Positions 8,997-16,281 of a stretch of 64,000 nt of DNA are shown piece by piece. Origin of the DNA: Yeosuana aquiaggeris (GTDB taxonomy: Bacteria > Bacteroidota > Bacteroidia > Flavobacteriales > Flavobacteriaceae); contig NZ_JBAWKC010000003.1 in the NCBI RefSeq assembly GCF_044003965.1, positions 496,001 to 560,000 on the forward strand, given 5' to 3'. A program made the position numbers and the translations under genes. The notes beneath the pieces were generated by a model, which made no database searches, had not been told where the DNA came from, and saw only the letters and a list, made by a program, of their open reading frames with translations. Each line of letters opens with the position of its first letter. Positions within the stretch are counted from its first letter, which is position 1.

Positions 8997-9743
8997 TTAA
9001 ACTTCATTAAATATCTCGGTAACAATATTCGTATCTAAAGTAAGGCGTTCTCCAGTTTCTCCTTTTTTGTTATAATCAAGTTTATTGACCACATAACGCA
9101 TCACCTCTTTTCTGGCAACATCACGCTCATTTCCCTTAACAACAATCCAAGGAGAATGGGGTTTAGCTGTTTTTTTGAACATGGCTTCTTTGTAAAAAGT
9201 GAATTCTTCCCATTTAGATTGTGCTTGCACATCTACACTACTTAATTTCCATTGTTTTAGTGGATTATGTACGCGATCCTCAAGTCGTCGCTTTTGTTCT
9301 TCAGCATCAATTGAAAACCAAAATTTAAAAACATGAATCCCATCTTGAATAAGCATTTTTTCTAATGAAACCACTTGGCGATTGAATAAATTATATTGCT
9401 TTTTTGAGCAAAATCCCATGACAGGTTCTACTACTGCCCTATTATACCAACTTCTATCAAATAATACTATTTCTCCTGGGCTTGGTAAATGCTCAATATA
9501 TCTTTGAAAATACCACTGTCCTTCTTCCTTTTCTGTTGGTTTTGAAAGTGCCACCACTTTAAACAAACGCGGGTTCAAAAAACGAATAAAACGCATAATG
9601 GCACCTCCTTTTCCGGCAGTATCTCTACCTTCAAATAAAATAAGGATGCGCTGATTGGTCTCTTTAATATGCTGCTGTAACCAAACTAGTTCTGTTTGTA
9701 AATTGATATATTCTTGATCTTGTTCTAGAAGATGTAAGGCCAC
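8997..9743 (-). CDS. Polyphosphate kinase 2 family protein
   Basis: 248-aa PPK2-family kinase that transfers phosphate between polyphosphate and a nucleotide. The Walker A FEGRDTAGKGGAI (about 37-49), Walker B LFDRSWYNRA and the lid-region arginines (EEQKRRLEDR) are all present, as is the PHSPWIVV/GNERDVARKEVMRYV C-terminal block. Length and motif spacing fit single-domain class I PPK2. The start is GTG at 9741-9743, immediately preceded in frame by TAA, so no longer start is possible. Together with ppk1 and ppx at the right end of the window it shows an active polyphosphate economy. Whether it prefers GDP or ADP cannot be read from the sequence. Confidence 0.9.
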   Translation of the reverse strand: MALHLLEQDQEYINLQTELVWLQQHIKETNQRILILFEGRDTAGKGGAIMRFIRFLNPRLFKVVALSKPTEKEEGQWYFQRYIEHLPSPGEIVLFDRSWYNRAVVEPVMGFCSKKQYNLFNRQVVSLEKMLIQDGIHVFKFWFSIDAEEQKRRLEDRVHNPLKQWKLSSVDVQAQSKWEEFTFYKEAMFKKTAKPHSPWIVVKGNERDVARKEVMRYVVNKLDYNKKGETGERLTLDTNIVTEIFNEV

Positions 9744-9792
9744 TTAACGATTTAGTTTTATTTAATAACTAATGGAAGTCGAGAATAAAAAT

Positions 9793-10242
9793 TTAGATTT
9801 TTTTTACGCGAACCGCATTCATTCCTTTTTGACCTCTTTCAAGTTCATATTGAACCTTATCATTTTCCTGAATGTCTTCAAGTAAACCGCTTACGTGAAC
9901 AAAATATTTTTCTTGTGACTCACTATCGATAATAAAACCAAACCCTTTAGACGAATCAAAAAAGGATACTTTTCCTTTTCTAATTGGGTCTTCTTCTTCT
10001 CTATCTTCTTTTTTGGGAACACCAATTTCTATACTTTCAGCTTCCACTTTTACCTTCAGTGTAGGATCTGGTGGTGTATCAGTTAAGTTACCATTGTAAT
10101 CTACATAAGCAAATTGAATACCTTGAGGGTTTTCTTTTGATTCCGCTTTTCTAGCATCTTTTTTCTTTTGCTTTTCTTCTCGTTTCTTTAGGCGTTTTTT
10201 TTCTTTTTCAATTTTATTAAACGTCACTTGCGATTTTGCCAT
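9793..10242 (-). CDS. Cold-shock-domain protein with basic N-terminal extension
   Basis: 149-aa protein. The C-terminal ~60 residues are a cold-shock domain with RNP1 KGFGFI and RNP2 YFVHV, followed by the usual VQYELERGQKGMNAVRV strand. The N-terminal ~85 residues are extremely lysine/glutamate rich (KEKKRLKKREEKQKKKDARKA), likely a charged helix, then a linker. This two-part layout is common in Flavobacteria and differs from the compact ~65-aa CspA type. It is expected to bind single-stranded RNA or DNA in the cytoplasm. It has a candidate promoter giving a long 5' UTR of about 95 bases, as in other cold-shock genes. Confidence 0.9.
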   Translation of the reverse strand: MAKSQVTFNKIEKEKKRLKKREEKQKKKDARKAESKENPQGIQFAYVDYNGNLTDTPPDPTLKVKVEAESIEIGVPKKEDREEEDPIRKGKVSFFDSSKGFGFIIDSESQEKYFVHVSGLLEDIQENDKVQYELERGQKGMNAVRVKKI

Positions 10243-10343
10243 TTTTTATATTTTCTTGCTTTAAATTAATACTTGTTTTTTATGCGAATTTAATTTTTTA
10301 TAAAATTTTGAACGAGAAACTTTTACGTAATAAAAAAATTATA

Positions 10344-10351
10344 CAAAATTA
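10344..10351 (-). promoter_or_regulatory. Candidate -7 box for the cold-shock gene
   Basis: The complement reads TAATTTTG, matching TAnnTTTG, with a TTTA -33-like element 21 bases upstream. It lies about 100 bases before the start codon, implying a long 5' leader, as is usual for cold-shock mRNAs whose leader folds differently with temperature. Confidence 0.4.
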
Positions 10352-10435
10352 CCTTAACATGCTTATATGCTGTAAAGGTAGTGTAAATTTTAAGTATCTA
10401 AAAATTAGTATAATAAATTTAAATAGGAACTATTG

Positions 10436-11986
10436 TTATTCTTTAGGAGCGTAACCATGTATAGATTCAAAAATCTCATCAAAATTTGAACGTAAATAAG
10501 CATTCAACTTTTTTCTATACTCCCCTTTAAGCCATTCTACAAAATTAAAAGTGCTTTTACTGATACATTTTGTATACCTGTTTATTCTAAAATCTATATC
10601 CTCTCCAAGTAATTTAGCTAAGGCCAAAGCATCATAAACATCTTCACTGTTTTCAATACATATTTTAGCATGTTGCGCAATAGAACGTTCTAATACAACT
10701 TTTGAAGATTCTCCGTTTCTTATGGAATTAATATAGGTTTCATGGATGTTGAAGCTTACTTCTTCAGATTTTGAAAACTCTTCTCTTAATGCATCGGGCA
10801 TTTCATATCTAAAGTTACTTTCTAGCTCTTCATCGTTTAATAAAGAATCTAAATAATAATTTGGAGACCTGAAGATGCGTTGCCAGTCTAAACTATCGCC
10901 CCAAGGACCAAAGCGATAGAAATTATTCCCTAAGTCAATAACATCAAACTCTTTTTTGTTTTTTAAGATACGGGAGCCACGACCAATCATCTGATAATAC
11001 AAGGTTAACGATTTGGTAGCTCTGTTTAAAATAATACTTTCTACAGTGGGTTCATCAAAACCAGTAGTTAAAATACTAACAGAAGTTAAAATAGCATCTG
11101 GTGTTTTTTTAAACCATCTCAAAATAAAAGCTCGTTCCTTTTTAGTATTTGTGTTATCTAAATGGGCAATTGGATAACCTGCTGCCCTAAAAGTATCATA
11201 AACATGTAGAGAAGTGTTAATACCATTGTTAAAAATCAGTGTCTTTTTCCCTTTGGACCGCTCTTCATAAGCACTTAATAGCTTTGTAAGCATGTCATTA
11301 TCTGTATACAAATCTTCAGAAGACTTCACTGTATAATCACCATTAGCACCCACAACCAATGAGGTTAAACCTACATTATAAGTAAACATATTGGCCCTTG
11401 ACAAAAAGCCGTTTTCTATTAATGATTCAATAGATTCACCAACAATTAATTCATCATAATTATCAGTCATTGGTAATTCTATACTAGAACTTAATGGTGT
11501 AGCAGTAACACCTAATACAAATGATTTACTGAAAAATTTAAAAAGTTTCGTAAAAGAATTATAATGAGCTTCATCAATGATAACCAAACCAATATCTGAA
11601 ATATCCAATTTGTCGTCATTAAGACGATTATTAAGCGTTTCAACCATGGCCACAAAACAGCTGAATTCATTTTGGTCATCCAACTTTGCTTTGCTGTCAA
11701 TAACTTTATTCAAAACACCAAATTCTGAAAGCACTGAAGACGTTTGCTTGCAAAGCTCAATTCTATGAGTCATCACCAATACCTTTTTATTGTGATGCTT
11801 CAAGTATTGCCTTACAATTTCAGAAAATATAACCGTTTTTCCCCCACCAGTAGGTAATTGATATAATAAATGATAATCGTCTGGAGCTTCTTCAAACAAC
11901 TTGAAAATTTGATTAATAGCTCCCTTTTGATATGCGTATAATTCCTTACCCTCTTTTCTTTCTTCTAAATCAGTCTTTTTTGACAT
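10436..11986 (-). CDS. DEAD/DEAH-box helicase, RadD-like superfamily 2
   Basis: 516-aa SF2 helicase. Motif I PTGGGKT (45-51), motif Ia MTHRIEL, motif II DEAH in VIIDEAHYNSF, motif III GVTATP, motif V SVSILTTGFDEPTVE and motif VI QMIGRGSRI are all visible, preceded by a Q-motif-like YAYQKGAI. This compact type with an RGSR motif VI resembles RadD/YejH rather than RecQ or UvrB, and probably acts in DNA repair. The C-terminal ~120 residues have no motif I recognise. It is monocistronic: 193 bases separate it from the cold-shock gene downstream, and the upstream neighbour is divergent. Confidence 0.85.
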   Translation of the reverse strand: MSKKTDLEERKEGKELYAYQKGAINQIFKLFEEAPDDYHLLYQLPTGGGKTVIFSEIVRQYLKHHNKKVLVMTHRIELCKQTSSVLSEFGVLNKVIDSKAKLDDQNEFSCFVAMVETLNNRLNDDKLDISDIGLVIIDEAHYNSFTKLFKFFSKSFVLGVTATPLSSSIELPMTDNYDELIVGESIESLIENGFLSRANMFTYNVGLTSLVVGANGDYTVKSSEDLYTDNDMLTKLLSAYEERSKGKKTLIFNNGINTSLHVYDTFRAAGYPIAHLDNTNTKKERAFILRWFKKTPDAILTSVSILTTGFDEPTVESIILNRATKSLTLYYQMIGRGSRILKNKKEFDVIDLGNNFYRFGPWGDSLDWQRIFRSPNYYLDSLLNDEELESNFRYEMPDALREEFSKSEEVSFNIHETYINSIRNGESSKVVLERSIAQHAKICIENSEDVYDALALAKLLGEDIDFRINRYTKCISKSTFNFVEWLKGEYRKKLNAYLRSNFDEIFESIHGYAPKE

Positions 11987-12063
11987 ATCGGCATTTTGAT
12001 TGCGTGCAAAAATAACATCTTTAAAGGGTTTATAACGAATGATTAATCGTTTTTTTATTTTTA

Positions 12064-12091
12064 TGTAACAAAAAAATAAAAGTTGCTTCTA
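12064..12091 (+). promoter_or_regulatory. Weak ECF-like promoter candidate upstream of the S9 peptidase
   Basis: TGTAAC at 12064-12069 and CTTCTA at 12086-12091 are 16 bases apart. This is the same architecture, with one mismatch in the -10, as the much better element at 15425-15452. It lies 57 bases upstream of the ATG at 12148. In this AT-rich DNA the match could be chance. Confidence 0.25.
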
Positions 12092-12147
12092 ATAAATCAA
12101 CTAATAACAGTTAATAATATTAAATTAATTTAAAACCAAGCTGTAAT

Positions 12148-14454
12148 ATGAAAAATTCTATTTTAAAAATTATTACCACCTTTATTCTTTTTGTTGGTTT
12201 AGTGTTTCAAGTAAATGCTCAAATTATTTCAGGCTCATGGAAAGGAACCTTAGAGGTTCAAGGAACGCAAATCCCACTTGTTTTTGATGTAAGTGAAGAA
12301 GCTGGAGTCTTTTCTTCCACTATGGATAGTCCTTCTCAAGGAGCCACAGGAATACCAATGGATGAAACAAAATTTTCTGAAAGTACCATAACTATTATAT
12401 CCAGTAAAATAGGTATAAAATATGTAGGAACTTTGGTAGACAATACTTTGACTGGTACATTTTATCAAGCCGGCATGGAACTTCCGTTAAACCTTGAAAG
12501 AACTGAAAAAGTGTTGCCTGGCAATATATCATTACCTACATCAAAAGAAGACTTGGACAAGCTTGCTAATTGGAATGCTGAAAATTTTAAGTATTCAGTT
12601 GAAGATTATTTTGCAAAACCCAAAGCAAGATCTTTTAGTTTTTCTCCTAATGGCTCCTATATGTCATACAGTGAAAAGGATGAAAATTTAAAAAATCATG
12701 TGTATGTCAAAAATTTAGAAACGGGAGAAGTTAAACGTGTTATTGAAGAAAAAGAGGAGCTTATCAGAGGATTTGGATGGGCAAATGATATTAGATTAGT
12801 TTATATCATGGACAAAGGAGGTAATGAAGACTATCATTTATTTGCTGTTGATATTGATGGCAATAACCAAAAAGAATTAACGCCTTTTGACGGTGTAAAA
12901 GTGGAAATTTTAGAAGGGTTAAAGGAAGATAAAGATCATATGATCATATCAATGAATCAAAACAATCCTCAAATATTTGAACCGTATAAAATCAATATTA
13001 TTACCGGAGAATTAAATCAGTTATATAAAAATGAAGATGCTGAAAATCCTATTATGGGATATGTATTTGATAAAGATGGAAATCTGAGAGGATTTTCAAA
13101 ATTAAAAGACGGTGTTAACATTGAACTTTATTATACTCTTGACGGAACAAGCTATGACTTAAAAAAGCAATTAAGCTGGAAAGATGCCTTTTCAATTAAT
13201 AGTTTTAATTATGCCTCTAAAAATCCTCATGAAGCCTATGTGTCATCAAATCTTTTTAGCGATAAATCAAAAATCTATTTATATGATTTAAAGGAAGATA
13301 AAATTATTAAAGAATTATTTTCAAATGACAATTATGATGTTTCTGGTTTGAGTTTGTCTAGAAATAGAGGTTATGAATTGGATTACTTCAGTTATGAAGG
13401 AGATAAAAATGTTATTGTTCCTGTGAGTAGTTATTACAAAAAACTGCACGAAAGAATAACTTCTAAGTTTCCGAATTACAACTATACTATCGCCGATGCA
13501 ACAGATGACGAAAGTAAATATTTAATCTTTCTTCAAAGTGATAAATTATATGGGGTCTATTATTCTTATGACGCCAAAAAAGATGAGTTTCAGTTACTAT
13601 ATAATTTAATGCCACAATTGGTTGAAAAAGATATGGCTGAAATGCGACCAATTACTTTTACAAGCAGAGATGGAAAAACAATTCATGGCTATATAACGCT
13701 TCCTAAAGAAGCTTTAAACGGAGAAAAAGTTCCTGTTATTGTAAATCCACATGGTGGCCCTCAAGGAATCAGAGATTCTTGGGGATTTAATCCAGAAGCA
13801 CAATTATTTGCAAGTCGCGGTTATGCTACCTTACAAGTCAATTTCAGAATATCTGGTGGCTACGGTAAAGCGTTTTTGGAATCTGGATTCAAAGAAATAG
13901 GCAGAAAAGCCATGGATGATGTGGAAGATGGTTTACAATATGTAGTTACTCAAGGTTGGGTAGATAAAGATAATGCTGCTATTTATGGAGGAAGCCATGG
14001 AGGCTATGCCGTTTTGAGAGGTCTCACAAAAACACCTGATTTATATGCTTGTGGTGTAGATTATGTAGGTGTTTCAAATTTATTCACTTTTATGAATACA
14101 ATCCCACCTTATTGGAAACCTTACTTAAAGATTATAAAAGAAATTTGGTATGATGAGTCTATTCCAGAAGAAAAAGTTATTATGGAAGAAGTCTCTCCTG
14201 TTTATCAAATAGATAAAATTAAAAAACCTCTATTTGTAATTCAAGGCGCCAATGATCCAAGGGTTAATATTGATGAATCTGATCAAATAGTGAGTGCCCT
14301 AAGAAATAAAGGATATGATGTGCCTTATATGGTAAAATATGATGAAGGTCATGGCTATGGAAAAGAGGAAAATAGAATTGATCTTTATAAAGCAATGATG
14401 GGTTTTTATGCAAAGCATTTAAAAAAAGAAATAATACAACCTTTAAAAGATTAA
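12148..14454 (+). CDS. Secreted prolyl-oligopeptidase-family (S9) serine peptidase
   Basis: 768-aa exported protein. A signal peptide (about 1-24, ending VNAQ) is followed by a small beta-rich domain (about 28-115) often found in front of Bacteroidota serine hydrolases, a WD-like beta-propeller (about 130-500) and a C-terminal alpha/beta-hydrolase domain. The catalytic triad is readable as S616 in YGGSHGGY, D703 in GANDPRVN and H735 in DEGHGYG. Expected to cleave peptides in the periplasm or at the surface; dipeptidyl- or acylaminoacyl-peptidase activity cannot be told apart. It is transcribed alone and ends in a strong terminator shared with the convergent gene. Confidence 0.92.
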   Translation: MKNSILKIITTFILFVGLVFQVNAQIISGSWKGTLEVQGTQIPLVFDVSEEAGVFSSTMDSPSQGATGIPMDETKFSESTITIISSKIGIKYVGTLVDNTLTGTFYQAGMELPLNLERTEKVLPGNISLPTSKEDLDKLANWNAENFKYSVEDYFAKPKARSFSFSPNGSYMSYSEKDENLKNHVYVKNLETGEVKRVIEEKEELIRGFGWANDIRLVYIMDKGGNEDYHLFAVDIDGNNQKELTPFDGVKVEILEGLKEDKDHMIISMNQNNPQIFEPYKINIITGELNQLYKNEDAENPIMGYVFDKDGNLRGFSKLKDGVNIELYYTLDGTSYDLKKQLSWKDAFSINSFNYASKNPHEAYVSSNLFSDKSKIYLYDLKEDKIIKELFSNDNYDVSGLSLSRNRGYELDYFSYEGDKNVIVPVSSYYKKLHERITSKFPNYNYTIADATDDESKYLIFLQSDKLYGVYYSYDAKKDEFQLLYNLMPQLVEKDMAEMRPITFTSRDGKTIHGYITLPKEALNGEKVPVIVNPHGGPQGIRDSWGFNPEAQLFASRGYATLQVNFRISGGYGKAFLESGFKEIGRKAMDDVEDGLQYVVTQGWVDKDNAAIYGGSHGGYAVLRGLTKTPDLYACGVDYVGVSNLFTFMNTIPPYWKPYLKIIKEIWYDESIPEEKVIMEEVSPVYQIDKIKKPLFVIQGANDPRVNIDESDQIVSALRNKGYDVPYMVKYDEGHGYGKEENRIDLYKAMMGFYAKHLKKEIIQPLKD

Positions 14455-14480
14455 CTAACAATTAAAAATGATAAAAAAAA

Positions 14481-14513
14481 AGCCTCTTAAAAAGATTAAG
14501 AGGCTTTTTTTTA
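14481..14513. terminator. Bidirectional intrinsic terminator
   Basis: Perfect 9-bp stem AGCCTCTTA / TAAGAGGCT (14481-14489 with 14497-14505) with a 7-base loop. It is flanked by an A-run on the left and eight T on the right, so it can serve both the S9 peptidase gene and the convergent secreted-protein gene. Confidence 0.9.
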
Positions 14514-14525
14514 TTCATTCAAAAA

Positions 14526-15194
14526 CTATTCTTTAACAATAATAATGGTTGCTTTTACATTTACCGCAAGAGCCCAATAATTGGATGTAATAACGTTTTG
14601 CTGATCATCAACCACTTTAAAAAAGGCCGTATTAGGCATAAGATATCCCTCTGTTAAAGCTAAAAAATCAATTTTATTAAAACCTTCTTTTAGATCAAGT
14701 TTAAAACCTTGACTTGCATTTGTTAACATAATTCGAGGATTTATAATGTCATCATTTACTGAAACATTAATATAATCGCCATCTTGCTCACCGTAATCAC
14801 TATACATAACGTAAACATATTTAGATTTTGTAGTAAAATCGCCAAAATATTGGTCGGTTGTACTTCCTTTTGAACCTAAATACATTTCTTGTTTAATAGA
14901 GGCCATGTTTTTACTTAATCTCTTTTCATATAACTCTCCTGGATTACCAAAAGTTTCTCCAAACATTGAAAATTCCTTTTTAGGTAAATTGAATTCTGAA
15001 TTTGCTTTAGGACTATTTAATCCACCAAAATTATTATCTGATTTTGGATTTGAAGGAAACAAAATACTTGAATTAGCTGTATCCTTTTTACTTTCAATAG
15101 CCGGGATTGGTGTAGATTTTTTTTGACTATCAATTTGAGCATTGAGAGACAAGGATAAACAAAAAATGAATATATAAATAAAATGAATTTTCAT
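14526..15194 (-). CDS. Secreted protein of unknown function
   Basis: 222-aa protein that I do not recognise. A signal peptide (about 1-19, ending LNAQ) is followed by a low-complexity, Ser/Asn/Pro-rich linker to about residue 80 and then a compact C-terminal region (about 95-222) with alternating beta-type stretches (KYVYVMYSDYGEQDGDYINV, INPRIMLTNASQGFKLDL). The IDFLALTEGYLMPNTAFFKV stretch looks like an immunoglobulin-like or carbohydrate-binding beta fold, but no specific family can be claimed. It is monocistronic, convergent with the S9 peptidase. A periplasmic or surface location is inferred from the signal peptide. Confidence 0.75.
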   Translation of the reverse strand: MKIHFIYIFIFCLSLSLNAQIDSQKKSTPIPAIESKKDTANSSILFPSNPKSDNNFGGLNSPKANSEFNLPKKEFSMFGETFGNPGELYEKRLSKNMASIKQEMYLGSKGSTTDQYFGDFTTKSKYVYVMYSDYGEQDGDYINVSVNDDIINPRIMLTNASQGFKLDLKEGFNKIDFLALTEGYLMPNTAFFKVVDDQQNVITSNYWALAVNVKATIIIVKE

Positions 15195-15320
15195 AAACTA
15201 TAATAAATATGTTATTTCAACATAATCTGTATGGATCTTTCAAATTAATGAACAAATATATTTCTTTAAATAAACAGTATCCATTCTTCTTAAGATATTT
15301 TACATTCATTTAACAATAAT

Positions 15321-15340
15321 CATTCCTAAAAAATGGAATG
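15321..15340. repeat. Short inverted repeat CATTCC-N8-GGAATG
   Basis: A perfect 6-bp inverted repeat with an 8-base AT spacer, midway between the divergent secreted-protein gene and the tandem small ORFs. It could be an operator or a hairpin; there is no T-run, so it is not a terminator. Confidence 0.3.
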
Positions 15341-15424
15341 TATTCAAATTATAGCAGAAATCCTCTCCTATTTTAAAGTAAAACGTTAAATTTTGTTAAT
15401 TTATTATTATGTTATACATAGTAC

Positions 15425-15452
15425 TGTAACATTTTTTATTTCATGTCGTCTA
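15425..15452 (+). promoter_or_regulatory. ECF-sigma-like promoter for the tandem small ORFs
   Basis: TGTAAC (15425-15430), a 16-base spacer, then CGTCTA (15447-15452). The AAC-type -35 and CGTC-type -10 at 16-base spacing are the generic signature of extracytoplasmic-function sigma promoters and differ from the TAnnTTTG boxes elsewhere in the window. The expected start near 15459 would leave a 5' UTR of about 24 bases before the ATG at 15483. Confidence 0.55.
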
Positions 15453-15482
15453 TATAGTATAATCAATTAAAAAACAATAATC

Positions 15483-15569
15483 ATGAGAACATTAGACAGC
15501 AATCAATTAACAGAATCTTTAAAAAATTCAAAAAAGTACAACTGGAATTGTAAAAGACGTTTCAGGTAA
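15483..15569 (+). CDS. Small protein A of a tandem 28-aa paralogous pair
   Basis: 28-codon ORF, too short for routine calling. The peptide starts MRTLDSNQL and ends KKYNWNCKRRFR. It shares 17 of 28 residues with the ORF 136 bases downstream, and most other differences are conservative (K/R, D/N, S/T, F/Y). At DNA level 65 of 87 positions agree, and at least five codon differences are synonymous, which argues for selection on protein sequence. No signal peptide or membrane helix is visible. The C-terminus is strongly basic with an invariant YNWN followed by KRR, suggesting nucleic-acid, ribosome or membrane-surface binding, but no function is known to me. It is the first ORF behind the ECF-like promoter. 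Confidence 0.6.
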   Translation: MRTLDSNQLTESLKNSKKYNWNCKRRFR

Positions 15570-15618
15570 ATATCATCAAAAAAAACAATCAATCAAAAAA
15601 ATTAAAACGCAATCAATT

Positions 15619-15705
15619 ATGAAAACTTTGAACAGCAATCATCTAATATCCGCTTTAAGTAATACAAAAAGTTACAATTGGAATAAAAAAAGACGTTACA
15701 GATAA
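15619..15705 (+). CDS. Small protein B of a tandem 28-aa paralogous pair
   Basis: Second 28-codon ORF, starting MKTLNSNHL and ending SYNWNKKRRYR. It is the same length as copy A and aligns without gaps. Invariant positions include T3, L4, S6, N7, L9, L13, N15, K17, Y19-N20-W21-N22, K24-R25-R26 and R28. The single cysteine of copy A (C23) is lysine here. The stop codon lies in the loop of a strong terminator hairpin, so this is the last ORF of the transcript and ribosome position at the stop could affect termination. No known family is recognised; possibilities are a ribosome- or RNA-binding microprotein, a stress peptide or an antimicrobial-like cationic peptide. Confidence 0.6.
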   Translation: MKTLNSNHLISALSNTKSYNWNKKRRYR

Positions 15706-15721
15706 GTAGCGTCTTTTTTTT
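15691..15721 (+). terminator. Intrinsic terminator overlapping the end of small ORF B
   Basis: Stem AGACGTTAC (15691-15699) with GTAGCGTCT (15706-15714), one G-T wobble, and a 6-base loop AGATAA that contains the TAA stop, followed by eight T (15714-15721). The hairpin arm encodes the last codons of the ORF. Confidence 0.85.
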
Positions 15722-15818
15722 ATCGTCAATTAAAATGTCATTGGTATGGAAATAATACCTAAAATATATAGAAAAATTATCTCCAGATTTAATTTACATG
15801 AACATTAACCGCTACCTC

Positions 15819-16232
15819 TTATAAAGAATCAGACTTTTTTAGCATTCCATATTCAATAGTCACTTTTTTTCTTCCCCATTCTCTTGCCGCTTTAACGTCA
15901 ATACCCATATAAATATCTATACGATTTTGCCAACGAGAGTGCATTCTATCCTTAACTAAATAAATGCCTTCCAAGCCATTTATTTTCACTGGAGTGTTAT
16001 GTCTTAATCCCTTTTTTATCAAATCATTTGAAACCGCTATATATTTCATGCCAGGCTTTAAACTATCACCGTAAGCTGTAATATGAGGATTTGAGTCAGT
16101 TTGACTTTTTAAAGAGTTATAGGCGGTTGCAGTCACTTTAATAGTATGCCATGTATATTTTTTTTCAAAATCATCTTTACAACTACTCAAAAATAGTACA
16201 CAGAAAACTAATCCATAAAATCGTAAAAACAT
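15819..16232 (-). CDS. Lipoprotein with 3D (Asp-Asp-Asp) domain
   Basis: 137-aa protein. A short signal with lipobox LSSC (cysteine near residue 18) precedes a 3D domain, recognised by VTATAYNS, the central glycine/proline turn LKPGMKYIAVS, VKDRM and the RIDIYMG aspartate segment near the end. 3D domains form the double-psi-beta-barrel of MltA-like lytic transglycosylases and of Rpf-like proteins, so a role in peptidoglycan binding or cleavage at the outer membrane is likely. It is a single gene between the E1 fusion gene (its upstream neighbour, same strand) and the small-ORF unit, and is convergent with the latter. Confidence 0.82.
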   Translation of the reverse strand: MFLRFYGLVFCVLFLSSCKDDFEKKYTWHTIKVTATAYNSLKSQTDSNPHITAYGDSLKPGMKYIAVSNDLIKKGLRHNTPVKINGLEGIYLVKDRMHSRWQNRIDIYMGIDVKAAREWGRKKVTIEYGMLKKSDSL

Positions 16233-16281
16233 GTATGTATCGTTTTAATTACGATACAATATACGTTTTATACCATAAAAT

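Larger units (their letters stand above)
15483..15705 (+). repeat. Diverged tandem duplication covering the two small ORFs
   Basis: The segment 15483-15569 recurs at 15619-15705 with 75% base identity, without gaps. The 49-base spacer is A/C-rich and repeats AATCAA motifs also found in front of the first copy. No third copy was found on either side. Confidence 0.6.

Noticed and set aside
10236..10454. 72-codon plus-strand reading frame in the cold-shock gene upstream region
   Set aside because: Overlaps the leader and promoter candidate of the cold-shock gene, with no family-like sequence.
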